This document shows, piece by piece, positions 1 through 8,353 of a DNA stretch of 52,353 nucleotides. A program made the translations under genes and the position numbers. Below the pieces are notes generated by a model. The model saw only the letters and a list, made by a program, of their open reading frames with translations, did not search any database and had not been told where the DNA came from. Numbering within the stretch: the stretch's first letter is position 1; each line of letters begins with the position of its first letter. The stretch is from the NCBI RefSeq assembly GCF_000741785.1, contig NZ_JGZP01000019.1, forward strand, positions 1-52,353. The letters run 5' to 3'. Source of the stretch: Bifidobacterium stellenboschense. GTDB taxonomy: Bacteria > Actinomycetota > Actinomycetes > Actinomycetales > Bifidobacteriaceae.

Positions 1-1472
1 GGGCCGTCCGGCGCGGCGCCGTTCTCGCCGGCGGCCGCGTCGGAGGCGGGATGGCCGCCACGGTCCGCGTATTGCGCGTTGACGACGGTCGGGCCGTCGA
101 GCCGCGTCTCGTCGGCGGTCTCGACCTTGACGACGTCGCCGTTCGTATCCAACGTGACGCGGGCGCACAGGGCCTTCGCCCAGTCGATGCGCTGCCAGCC
201 GTCGGACGACTTCCATAGCGGATAGCCGGAGTCGAGCGCGGTCTTCGCGAGGATCGCGTTCCGCTGGTCGGCGTGCAGCTGCGGGTAGGCGAGACGCAGC
301 ACGTCGGCGGCGCCGCGCGGCGCGGTGAACGGACGGCCCTGCTCGGTCTTGTCCTGCGCGAATCCGTAGGTCATGCGCTTCACGTAGACGCGGACGGCGG
401 ACGCCTGATCCGTGACCGGCTCGTCGGCGACCGGGTCGAGGAACCCGTTCGTGTAGCCACCCTCGCCGGTGGCCTTGAGATCCGCGATGCACGCCTTGAG
501 CGTCGCGCCATGACCGTCGGCCTTGCAGCGCGCCGTGAGATAGTCGCGCAGCTGGCGGGCGGCGGGCGCGACCGACGTGCCGAACTCGTTGTGCCAGTAT
601 TGGCCGTTCTGCGCGGAGCCGCCGATGCGTCCGCCCATGATGTCGAGCGGATAGTGGACGCCGAGCACGATGCGGTTGTTGCCGGCCTCCGAGGTGCGCG
701 CCATGATCTGAGGCGCGAGTTCGGGGATCATGCCGGCGAGCGCCACGCCCCACGAGTAGGCCATCGTCGTGTGGCCGGACGGGTAGGAGCTGTTCTTCTG
801 CAGGGTCGAATAGCCGGGGATGTGGTCGCCCCAGGACGGGGACTCCTTGATGTCGAGCGTGGCGGGGAGCCCGGCGAGATCGTTGACGCCGTTGTAGGTG
901 CTCACCGAACGGTCGAGGTAGGGGCGCGGATGCATGGCGGCGCGTTTGGACAGGTAGGTGGAGGCGACGTTGAAGCGGAACAGGTCGACGACGCGGCCGA
1001 GCTTATGCTCGTTGATGCCTTCGCTCATGTACCGGCCAAGCACGGGGCCGAGCGCGTCGGGCATGGTCTCGCGCGGCAACAGGTCGGAGTCGACGAGCGC
1101 GCGTTTGCGCTGCGGGGTGAGGCCTTCGGCGTCCGCGCCTTCCGCGCCCTTGTGGTTGATGGCGACGGCGAGGTCCTCGTCGCGTTGCATCACGGTCTTG
1201 TCGAGCACCTTGCCGCCGTCCTGCGCGCTGGTGGGCGCCTTCCAATAGTCCTTCTCGTAGTCGGCGAGGAGCGCCACCCAGTCGGGGTTGGGCAGCTGGT
1301 CGGCGCGCGCATGCGGGAGGGTGCCGGGAATCGGGGCGACGGCGAGCACGGCCGCGGTGATGGCGGCGGTGATGGCGGCGGTGGCGACGGCGCGGGCGCG
1401 GAGGCGGAGGCGGGTGCGAGCGCGGGCGAGCGCGGATACGACGACGGCGGATAGGTTCGGGAACGGTGTCAT
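1..1472 (-). CDS. Secreted PAP2-family acid phosphatase (3' end cut by window)
   Basis: About 490 codons are visible, read leftward from ATG at 1472; the C-terminus lies outside the window. An Arg/Ala-rich N-terminus (residues 1-30) and a hydrophobic stretch (about 30-50) ending near PHARA form a signal peptide, so the enzyme is probably exported. The three PAP2 phosphatase motifs are present in order: KRAAMHPRP (about 176-184), PSGHT (231-235) and NNRIVLGVHYPLD (265-277), which carry the active-site Lys/Arg, the base His and the nucleophile His. The arrangement resembles class A non-specific acid phosphatases, so the likely role is release of phosphate from organic phosphomonoesters outside the membrane; the substrate is inferred. 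The first codons lie inside a 14-bp inverted repeat (1444-1493). A GGGAG sequence sits only 1 nt before the ATG, which is unusually close. Confidence 0.85.
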   Translation of the reverse strand, partial: MTPFPNLSAVVVSALARARTRLRLRARAVATAAITAAITAAVLAVAPIPGTLPHARADQLPNPDWVALLADYEKDYWKAPTSAQDGGKVLDKTVMQRDEDLAVAINHKGAEGADAEGLTPQRKRALVDSDLLPRETMPDALGPVLGRYMSEGINEHKLGRVVDLFRFNVASTYLSKRAAMHPRPYLDRSVSTYNGVNDLAGLPATLDIKESPSWGDHIPGYSTLQKNSSYPSGHTTMAYSWGVALAGMIPELAPQIMARTSEAGNNRIVLGVHYPLDIMGGRIGGSAQNGQYWHNEFGTSVAPAARQLRDYLTARCKADGHGATLKACIADLKATGEGGYTNGFLDPVADEPVTDQASAVRVYVKRMTYGFAQDKTEQGRPFTAPRGAADVLRLAYPQLHADQRNAILAKTALDSGYPLWKSSDGWQRIDWAKALCARVTLDTNGDVVKVETADETRLDGPTVVNAQYADRGGHPASDAAAGENGAAPDG

Positions 1473-1493
1473 GCTCCCTAACCTATCCGCCGT
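1444..1493. repeat. Perfect 14-bp inverted repeat around the phosphatase start
   Basis: ACGGCGGATAGGTT at 1444-1457 is the exact reverse complement of 1480-1493. The 22-nt loop holds the ATG (1472-1470) and the upstream purine tract. As RNA it would form a hairpin with the start codon in the loop; as DNA it could be an operator. Function is inferred. Confidence 0.7.
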
Positions 1494-1594
1494 TTCGCTA
1501 CGTAGCGCGGGCATCGGTCGAACGGTGGGTGAACTCTTCGTGCCGGATTGGCGGACGGCGAGTCCACGCGCGTCCGACGCGGGCGCGGCGTCCG

Positions 1595-2863
1595 TCAGAT
1601 CTTCGGGCGATGGCCCATGTCGTCGTGGCCCTTCTTGCCGATGTCGCCGTGCGGCTTGAACACGGCGCGGTCGTGCTTCTCGCCGTGACCGTACTGGTCG
1701 TGGCGCTCGGCCGTCTCGCCGCCGTTCTCCTTGGCGGCCTTGGCGGCAAGACGCGCCGCCTTCGCGGCCTTCGCCTTGCGTTCCGCCTCCTCGTCGCGGA
1801 TCAGACGGCCGGTCTCCGGGTCGATCTGCGATTCGGGCTGCGTCGCGTCGTAGCCCTGCTCGTAGCGGGTGCGGCGCCAGTTGCGGATCGACGCGTTCGT
1901 GCCGCGGTGGTGCACGTGGTACTGGCGGGGCGCGCCGCCGAGCGGCAGCTCCTCCACCTCCTTGGCGACGGCGATCTGGTTGATGTTCGACGGGTCACCG
2001 GCGGCGATCGGCGCGACCGGCTCGGGCTCGGCGGGCGCGGCCGTGCGCTGCTGCATGCGTTCCGGCAGCCATTCGGCGAGTCGGGACAGCAGCCAGCAGG
2101 CGATGAAGTAGATGACCGCGGCCATGACGAGCGTCTGCAGGATGTTGAAGTACATCGAGCCGAGTCGGCGCGACTCCTGCAGCAGGTCCGTGTACATGAT
2201 GATCGAGCCGAGCGCCGTGTCCTTCAGGACGACGACGAGCTGGGTGACGGCGGCGGGCAGCATCGCGTAGACGGCCTGCGGCACCTCGATCTGGATGAGC
2301 GACTGCGTTTCGGTCAGGCCCAAAGCGAGGGACGCCTCGCGCTGGCCGTTCGGCAGGTTGCCGACGCCGGAGCGCACGAGCTCGGCGACGACCGAGCCGT
2401 TATAGAGCACGAGCGCGATGACGACCGCCCAGTACGAGGGGCTCGGGAATCCGGCGAACGCGAACCAACGCCAGAAGAAGATCATGAGCAGCAGCACCGG
2501 CACGGCGCGGCAGAACTCGACGATCACGGCGGACACGCCGCGCACGAGCGGGTTCGGCAGAAGTCGTCCCACGCCGAACACGAGACCGAACACGACGGCG
2601 CCGACCACGGCGAGCACGGTCGCCTTGACGGTCATCCACAGGCCCGGCAGGTAGAAGTCGGTCCACGCCTCCTTCTCAAGGGCGGGCTTCCACAGCTCCC
2701 AGCTCAGCTGGTTCTCGCCGTCCGGCGGATTGTGCAGACGCATGAGCATGAGCACGACGAGCACGGCGAACACGAGGCCGGCGACCCAGTTGATGATGCG
2801 GATGGTGCGACGGCCCTTCGGACCGGGCGCGTCGAACAGGACGGAATTGGAAGTATCGGCCAT
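1595..2863 (-). CDS. gluD: Amino-acid ABC transporter permease, GluD-like, with long C-terminal tail
   Basis: Inner-membrane permease of a polar amino-acid importer (HisM/GluD family). Hydrophobic helices are seen at about 25-42, 76-100, 110-135, 143-165 and 240-260, and the EAA loop that contacts the ATPase lies at about 171-197 (QREASLALGLTETQSL). The transport domain ends near residue 270. It is followed by about 150 hydrophilic residues rich in Ala, Lys, Glu and His that are not part of the normal permease fold; most family members are about 220-290 residues long. The gene follows gluC by 7 nt and is last in the gluA-B-C-D operon. Glutamate as substrate is inferred from the corynebacterial GluABCD arrangement and is not proven by residues here. 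Confidence 0.9.
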   Translation of the reverse strand: MADTSNSVLFDAPGPKGRRTIRIINWVAGLVFAVLVVLMLMRLHNPPDGENQLSWELWKPALEKEAWTDFYLPGLWMTVKATVLAVVGAVVFGLVFGVGRLLPNPLVRGVSAVIVEFCRAVPVLLLMIFFWRWFAFAGFPSPSYWAVVIALVLYNGSVVAELVRSGVGNLPNGQREASLALGLTETQSLIQIEVPQAVYAMLPAAVTQLVVVLKDTALGSIIMYTDLLQESRRLGSMYFNILQTLVMAAVIYFIACWLLSRLAEWLPERMQQRTAAPAEPEPVAPIAAGDPSNINQIAVAKEVEELPLGGAPRQYHVHHRGTNASIRNWRRTRYEQGYDATQPESQIDPETGRLIRDEEAERKAKAAKAARLAAKAAKENGGETAERHDQYGHGEKHDRAVFKPHGDIGKKGHDDMGHRPKI

Positions 2864-2870
2864 GACTCGG

Positions 2871-3551
2871 TCACCTCCTCACGGCGAGCTTGTTGGACAG
2901 GTACGTGGTGAGCATGCCGATCGGGATGATCAGAATCACGTAGCCGAACGCGAAGATCAGGAAGATCTGGACGATGACGTCCGGACGGAACTCGATCATC
3001 TGGCTCATCAGTGACGACGTCTCGGTGGAGACGGACGCGGCGGCGGCGACGGTCGAGTTCTTGAGCAGCGCGATCAACGTGTTGCCGAGCGGGGCGACCG
3101 AACCGCGGAACGCCTGCGGCAGGATGATCTCGGTGGCGGACTGCATGAAGCCGAGGCCCAGCGCGCGGGCCGCCTCGGCCTGGCCGAGCGGCACCGTGTT
3201 GATGCCGGAGCGCAGCGACTCGCACACGAACGCGGCCGTGTACAGACTCAGGCCCATGACCGCCAGCCAGAAGAAGTTCGTGGCGAACGTGTCGGAGAAC
3301 GTGAGCTTCAGCTGCGCGTATGCGCCGAGCACCATGAACACCATGATGATGGTGAGCGGCAGGTTCTTGAACAGCTCCACGTAGGCGCCGGCCACGGCCC
3401 TGAGGGACGAGATCGGCGAGATGCGCATGACCACGAGGATCACGCCGAGAATCATCGAGAACAGGGCGCTCCACAGGGTCAGCTCGATGTTGACGAGGAA
3501 CGCGCCGGGCACATCGTATTGGCTGAACAGTTCGAGGAATCCGTTCATCAC
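2871..3551 (-). CDS. gluC: Amino-acid ABC transporter permease, GluC-like
   Basis: A 226-residue permease of the HisM/GluC family, partner of GluD in the membrane channel. There are about five hydrophobic helices, with the EAA loop at about 126-152 (LGQAEAARALGLGFMQSA and the following PQAFRG). Length is normal for the family. Its ATG overlaps the gluB stop as ATGA (3548-3551), which points to translational coupling. It lies between the binding protein and the second permease in the same transcript. Confidence 0.92.
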   Translation of the reverse strand: MMNGFLELFSQYDVPGAFLVNIELTLWSALFSMILGVILVVMRISPISSLRAVAGAYVELFKNLPLTIIMVFMVLGAYAQLKLTFSDTFATNFFWLAVMGLSLYTAAFVCESLRSGINTVPLGQAEAARALGLGFMQSATEIILPQAFRGSVAPLGNTLIALLKNSTVAAAASVSTETSSLMSQMIEFRPDVIVQIFLIFAFGYVILIIPIGMLTTYLSNKLAVRR

Positions 3552-4390
3552 TTGTCCCCCTCACCCTCGTCGGGCGTCGGCGGATTGTATTCCGCGTTCG
3601 GCGAGTACGCCGTACCCCTCGTGTTGTCGCTGATCGCACGCTGCCAGGAGCCGTCCTGAATCATGTCGACGATCGCGTTGTTGATCTGCGCGGCGAACTG
3701 CGTGTCGCCCTTCTTGATGCCCACGCCGTAGTACTCCTGCGTGAACGGCTTGCCGACGACGCGCAGCTTGCCGCGGGAGGCGGAGGCGAGGCCGGCGAGG
3801 ATGATGTCGTCGGTGGTGACCGCGTCGACGATGCCGGAGAACAGGGCGGTCGCGCATTCCGCGTAGCCCGGCTGCTCCATGAGCTGCACTTCGGAGGCGA
3901 ACTTCTCCTTGACGGTGGCGGCCGAGGTCGAACCGGTCACGGAGCACAGGCGCTTGCCGTTGAGGTCCTCGGGGCCGTTGATGGACGTGTCGTCCTTGCG
4001 CACGAGCAGATCCTGGCCGGCCACGAAGTAGGGTCCGGCGAAGGAGACGGCCTTCTTGCGCTCGTCGGTGATCGAGTAGGTGGCGAGAATCATGTCCACG
4101 TCGCCGTTCTGGATCATGGCCTCACGCTGCTTGGACGGGGCCTCCTTCCAGATGATCTCGTCCTCGGAGTACCCGAGTTTCTTGGCGATGTACTTGGCCA
4201 CGTCCACGTCGAAGCCGACGTAGGTGCCGGACTTCTTGAAGCCGAGGCCCGGCTGGTCGAATTTGATGCCGATGCGGATCTTGCCGGCCTCGTCGGAGCC
4301 GCAGGCGGCCAGCGACATCGTGCAGGCGAGCGCGGCCACGGCGGCGACCACGCGGCACGCCATCCGCTTCACTGATGGTTTGAACGTCAT
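3548..4390 (-). CDS. gluB: Amino-acid-binding lipoprotein of ABC importer, GluB-like
   Basis: Extracytoplasmic solute-binding protein of family 3 (280 residues). A basic N-terminus and hydrophobic segment lead to the lipobox SLAAC, making Cys30 the lipidated residue that anchors the protein to the outer face of the membrane. The mature domain contains the family's two-lobed pattern, with GIKFDQPGLGFK, GFDVDVAKYIAKKLG and DMILATYSITDERK near the ligand-binding cleft. It would deliver a polar amino acid, probably glutamate or a relative, to GluCD. The gene is 20 nt downstream of gluA and overlaps gluC by 4 nt. Confidence 0.93.
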   Translation of the reverse strand: MTFKPSVKRMACRVVAAVAALACTMSLAACGSDEAGKIRIGIKFDQPGLGFKKSGTYVGFDVDVAKYIAKKLGYSEDEIIWKEAPSKQREAMIQNGDVDMILATYSITDERKKAVSFAGPYFVAGQDLLVRKDDTSINGPEDLNGKRLCSVTGSTSAATVKEKFASEVQLMEQPGYAECATALFSGIVDAVTTDDIILAGLASASRGKLRVVGKPFTQEYYGVGIKKGDTQFAAQINNAIVDMIQDGSWQRAISDNTRGTAYSPNAEYNPPTPDEGEGDK

Positions 4391-4410
4391 TGCTTGTCTC
4401 TTCCCGTCGG

Positions 4411-5211
4411 TCAGTGGGTGAGGATCTTCGACAGGAAGTCCTTGGCGCGTTCGGTCTTCGGATGCTCGAAGAACTCGTCAGGCGTGTTCTGTTCGAGGAT
4501 CTGGCCGTCGGCCATGAACACGATGCGGTCCGCGGCCTTGCGCGCGAAGCCCATCTCGTGCGTGACGCACAGCATGGTCATGCCTTCGTGGGCGAGCTCG
4601 ACCATGACGTCGAGTACCTCGTTGACCATTTCCGGGTCGAGCGCGGAGGTCGGCTCGTCGAAGAGCATGACCTTCGGGCGCATGGCGAGCGCGCGGGCGA
4701 TGGCGACGCGCTGCTGCTGGCCGCCGGAGAGCTGGGACGGCATCTTGTTGGCCTGCGAGTCGACGCCGACGCGGGCGAGCAGGTCCATAGCGAGGCGCTC
4801 GGCCTCCTTCTTGTCCATGTGGCGCACCTTGATGGGCGCGAGCGTCACATTCTCGAGGATGGTTTTGTTGGCGAACAGGTTGAACGACTGGAACACCATG
4901 CCGACTTCGGCCCTGAGGTTGGCGAGCTCCTTGCCTTCCTGGGGCAGGGCCTTGCCGTCGATGCGGATGTCGCCGGAGTCGATGGTTTCCAGACGGTTGA
5001 TGGTGCGGCACATCGTGGACTTGCCGGAGCCGGACGGACCGACGATGACGAGCACCTCGCCCTTGTTGACGGTGAGGTTGATGTCCTTGAGGACGTGCAG
5101 GTCGCCGAAGTGCTTTTCGACGTGGGTCAGCTCGACGAGCGGGTGGCCGGTGGTCTCGTTACCCGGCACGAGGGGCGCGACAGGGCGCGTTTCTTCCAGT
5201 TTCTCTGACAT
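4411..5211 (-). CDS. gluA: Amino-acid ABC transporter ATP-binding protein, GluA-like
   Basis: ATPase that powers the importer (266 residues). Walker A GPSGSGKS is at 58-65, the Q-loop Gln at about 108, the signature LSGGQQQR at 161-168, Walker [11 protein letters not shown] at 181-190, and the switch His follows in CVTHEMGF. About 25 extra residues precede the usual start of the domain. It is the first gene of the operon. The sequence TATACT lies 8 nt before the ATG and there is no purine-rich ribosome-binding site between them, so the mRNA is probably leaderless. Confidence 0.94.
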   Translation of the reverse strand: MSEKLEETRPVAPLVPGNETTGHPLVELTHVEKHFGDLHVLKDINLTVNKGEVLVIVGPSGSGKSTMCRTINRLETIDSGDIRIDGKALPQEGKELANLRAEVGMVFQSFNLFANKTILENVTLAPIKVRHMDKKEAERLAMDLLARVGVDSQANKMPSQLSGGQQQRVAIARALAMRPKVMLFDEPTSALDPEMVNEVLDVMVELAHEGMTMLCVTHEMGFARKAADRIVFMADGQILEQNTPDEFFEHPKTERAKDFLSKILTH

Positions 5212-5219
5212 GGGAGGTC

Positions 5220-5225
5220 AGTATA
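5220..5225 (-). promoter_or_regulatory. -10 box of gluABCD (leaderless start)
   Basis: On the minus strand TATACT is followed by 8 nt and then the gluA ATG. The intervening bases (GACCTCCC) contain no Shine-Dalgarno sequence. I saw no strong -35 at the 17-bp spacing. The rest of 5227-5407 has no gene; it is GC-rich sequence leading into a repeat element. Confidence 0.55.
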
Positions 5226-5407
5226 ACGGCACTGTGTTACCGGCAGACTACCAGCCGGACACCGACGGTTCACCATGTGAGACAGGCGGACACAGGCGTC
5301 GAACCGGCTCGCATCCGTGAGCGCTCACACCGCAAATCGCCCCGGCGCCCTCCCTACAGGTCCTCCGCCGGAGCCCCGGGCCGTCCTCCCCCACGACCCC
5401 GTCTTCT

Positions 5408-5514
5408 CCCATGGTGCGGCAACACATTCTCTCCACAACCCCGGAATCAAGCCGTTTTGCGGCACCGCACCATGGGGGTTTCACCGCACCATGGGTGACT
5501 TACCGCACCATGGG
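5408..5514. repeat. CCCATGGTGCGG element, copy A
   Basis: CCCATGGTGCGG at 5408-5419 is followed by a 45-nt core and then its inverse CCGCACCATGGG three times, at 5465-5476, 5484-5495 and 5503-5514. The core, containing CCCCGGAATCAAGCCG, is nearly identical in the copies at 6229-6316 and 9308-9414. The 12-bp ends could pair into a long hairpin. The element lies 8 nt beyond the stop of the YbaK-like gene and upstream of gluA. No transposase is present, so it is non-autonomous or regulatory. Confidence 0.85.
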
Positions 5515-5522
5515 CGCGCATG

Positions 5523-6079
5523 TCACTGCACGGGGCGCGGCTTGCCGAGGCCGGCGACGAACCTCACGCCGGGGATGTCGGCGAAGATCGAGCCGTCCAC
5601 GACGAGCTTCGACGGGCGGATGCCGGAGCCAGGTACAGCTTGGGGATCGACAGGATGTGCTGGTCGACGAGCAGCGGCCAACCCTCCGGCAGACCGATCG
5701 GCGACATGCCGCCCGACTCCATGCCGGTCGCCTCGACGGCGGCCGCGATCGGCGCGAAACTCACCTTGGAGACCTCCAACGTATGCTTGACGACACCGTT
5801 CAGGTCGGCGCGCGTGTCCGCCGTGACGAACGCGGCGGCGAACTCGGGCGGCGCCTTGCGGGTCTTGTGCGTGTGCACGACGACCACGTTGCCGGTGATC
5901 GCGAACGGCACGCCGTACTTCGGGCACCACAGGTCGGTGTCCGACTCCTCGTCCGTGTTGATGGTCACGCCCAGGATCTTGGATTCCGGCACCCCGGCCG
6001 CGACCAGCGCATTCAGCTTGTCGAACACCGGCTTCGCCAGCAGGTCCCCGTCATGCCAGTCCAGTATCTCCAACGTCAT
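5523..6079 (-). pseudogene. YbaK/EbsC-type aminoacyl-tRNA deacylase-like gene, one frameshift
   Basis: Reading from ATG at 6079 behind a GAGGGGGA ribosome-binding site, the protein matches the YbaK/ProX editing-domain pattern (GVPESKILGVTINTDEES, then KHTLEVSKVSFAP and GGMSPIGLPEGWPLLVD). After SIPKLYL the frame is lost. The continuation GSGIRPSKLVVDG...GLGKPRPVQ lies in another frame and ends with TGA at 5523-5525. One missing base near 5629-5631 restores a 185-residue protein with the expected Gly-Ser-Gly and Ser-Lys-Leu residues. Family members hydrolyse mischarged tRNAs. The break is either a real inactivating deletion or a sequence error; two further apparent deletions lie in the adjacent gene. 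Confidence 0.75.
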
Positions 6080-6228
6080 ACGTCCCCCTCGTTTCACTTG
6101 TCCGCGCCGCCGACCGGCCGACGGGCGTGTCCGCCGACCGGCCGACGGCTTCATTACCCGCCCACCATAACGGCATACCCCCTTCCCCACGCCGCCCCGC
6201 CTATACCCGTTCCCTATAACCCGTTCTT

Positions 6229-6316
6229 CCCATGGTGCGGCAACACACTTCCTCCACAACCCCGGAATCAAGCCGTTTCGCGCCACCGCACCATGGGGGT
6301 TTTACCGCACCATGGG
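6229..6316. repeat. CCCATGGTGCGG element, copy B
   Basis: CCCATGGTGCGG at 6229-6240, a 45-nt core, and CCGCACCATGGG at 6286-6297 and 6305-6316. The right end overlaps the 3' end of the ABC-F gene: the last repeat unit, read on the minus strand, encodes Pro-Met-Val-Arg and is followed directly by TAA (6304-6302). Confidence 0.85.
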
Positions 6317-7937
6317 AATACAGCCGGCAAGGAAGCGCTCGTCATGGGAGACGACGACCAGCGCGCCCGGGTAATCGGCCAACAGTCCGGCCAACGCCGT
6401 ACCCGACGACAGATCCAGATGGTTCGTCGGCTCGTCCATGACGATCAATTGCGGACCGTCAGGCAACGCCAGGCACAGCAGCAGTTTGCGCAGTTCGCCT
6501 GGCGACGGGGATTCGCCGGCCAGCAGCCGGTCCGGATCGACGTTGAGCCGCGCGTAGGCGCCCAGCACGCGGGCGCGGTCGCCGGCGGAAAGCCCATGCA
6601 AACGGGCCAAAGCCTCGGCGCGGTCATCGTCGTCAAGCTCCTGCGCGACGACCAGTTTCGGCACGTCGGCGGCGTGCGCGAGCATCGCGCCCAGCAGCGT
6701 CGACTTGCCGGTGCCGTTCGCCCCCGTCACCGCGACATGGTCGCGCGGGCCGATCGAGATCGTCGGAATCATAAGTCCCATGGCCGGGACGCCGTCGGCG
6801 GCCGGCGACAGGCGGATGCGCCCGCCGGAGACGACGGCACGGGACAGCAAGGACAAGCCGCGTCCGGCGGCGCGTTCCGCCATGCCGTCGTCGTGCACGA
6901 TCGCCGTCCCGACGTCGATAACGTCCCGTCCGTCGAACCGGATCACGCCCGAATCCAGTCGTATCAACTCGCGTCGGCGGCTCGGTGCGACGTCCATCCA
7001 GATGTCGCCGTCGTATCGTTTCGCCGCGACTGTGAGATCCGCCCCGCGCCTACGCGCCGCCGTCGCCCGGGCGTCGAGCCGCGCGTAGCGCGGGTGACGC
7101 CGCGGTCGAGACCGGTCATCTTCGCCAATTGGCGTCTGTCCCGCGCGTCATGGTCGCGACGGTCGATCTGACGGCCGCTCCGTTTCGCCGCCTCGACCTG
7201 CCGCACCTTGTCGGCGCTTCGCGCGCGGGACGCCGTCAATCGTGCCGTCTCGCGCCGCGCCGCGGCGAGTGCCGCCGCGTCGGCGCCGTCGCGCGCCGCG
7301 ATCGCCGCCGAGACCTGCGTCCATCCGCCCGGAAGCGTGTCGACGACGGTCACGTTGCGCGTGCCGACATGACGTCGCGAGAAAACGACGCACCTGTCGC
7401 ACACCGCGTCGATGAGCGCCGCGTCGTGTGAGACGACGACGCCGATGCCGCGGTATGCGCGCATCGCGTCGACGATGCACGCCCGCGCGGCGGCGTCGAC
7501 ATGGTTCGTCGGCTCGTCGAGTATCAGCACGTCGGGGCGTGCGGCGAGCGCGCAGGCGAGCTGCATGCGCTTGCGTTCGCCGCCGGACAGCGTGTCGTAA
7601 CGGTACGGCCAGTCGTCGTCCACGCCGAGCGCGTCGCGTACGGCGATCGCTTCCGGTGACCAATCGGCGGCGAACGCGTCGAGATGTTCCGGCGGGACGT
7701 CGACGCGTTGCGGGCAATGCCCGATGACGAGACGTTTCGGATCGGGCGCGACGGCGCCTTATCGGGTATAAGGACGCCGCGCGCGATGGCCATGAGCGTG
7801 GATTTGCCGATGCCGTTGTCGCCGACGACGGCGGTCCAGCCGCGTGGGAACGACACGTCGACGTTGTCGAACAACGGCTCCGGGGCGTCCGGGTAGGTGA
7901 AGGTGATATCGGTGAGTGTGAGGATGGAAGGTTGCAT
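6302..7937 (-). pseudogene. ABC-F family ATPase gene with two frameshifts
   Basis: Three reading frames in order make up one ABC-F protein. The first (7937 to about 7757) has FTYPDAPEPLF and Walker A GDNGIGKST. The second (about 7757 to 7087) has LSGGERKRMQLACAL, Walker B VLILDEPTNHVD and the switch SHDAALID. The third (about 7087 to 6302) has the second Walker A GANGTGKST, IVMDEPTNHLD and SHDERFL. Single missing bases near 7755 (GGCGCC context) and near 7087 restore a frame of 546 codons, the usual ABC-F size. The second signature motif is weak (SPGELRKLLL). ABC-F proteins act on ribosomes, some giving antibiotic resistance; the class here cannot be told. The C-terminal PMVR comes from repeat copy B. 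If the sequence is right, the gene is inactive. Confidence 0.8.
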
Positions 7938-8341
7938 GGGTCGCGCCTTTCGTGTCGGGCGTACCGCTTGGAATGCGATGTCGATGACGGCGTGGAACCG
8001 GATACGGCCAACGGGCCCGGCGCATATGTCGCCTGCGATCGGCCACGCCCGGACGGGCGGAAGCCGGAGCCCATTGACGGATGACGCACGGCAGCACGCT
8101 TCGACGCGTGGTTCCGCTGGAGTACCGTCATCCTTCACAGGCGCAACTTGGGTGGGGCCCTTTCATTCGGCTCCTCTGGCATATCGAAGAACCCGTATTC
8201 ACAATGACGTTCGTACATTAGAACGAAACGACGACTTCGTCGATTGTGGACAATCCGACGGGACACGCCGCATCGGCATCCGAAATCGGCCGGGTTATCC
8301 ACATCGCCCGGAATCATGTCCCTCCCCGATCCGACTTCGGT
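7938..8341. other. Intergenic region between divergent ABC-F and DUF559 genes
   Basis: About 400 bases without a convincing gene. It contains GGATGACG and CGTCATCC as an 8-bp inverted pair (about 8080 and 8124), CGTTC-N8-GAACG near 8210, the palindrome CGACGACTTCGTCG near 8230, and two DnaA-box-like 9-mers (TTGTCCACA on the minus strand within 8244-8253, and TTATCCACA at 8295-8303). It must hold the promoters of both flanking genes. Confidence 0.5.
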
Positions 8342-8347
8342 TATCAT
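8342..8347 (+). promoter_or_regulatory. -10 box of the DUF559 gene (leaderless start)
   Basis: TATCAT is followed by 6 nt (GCCCGG) and then ATG at 8354. There is no purine-rich ribosome-binding site, so transcription probably starts at or next to the start codon. Confidence 0.5.
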
Positions 8348-8353
8348 GCCCGG

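Noticed and set aside
8244..8303. A chromosomal replication origin
   Set aside because: Only two DnaA-box-like sites, no AT-rich unwinding region, and no dnaA, dnaN or rpmH nearby.
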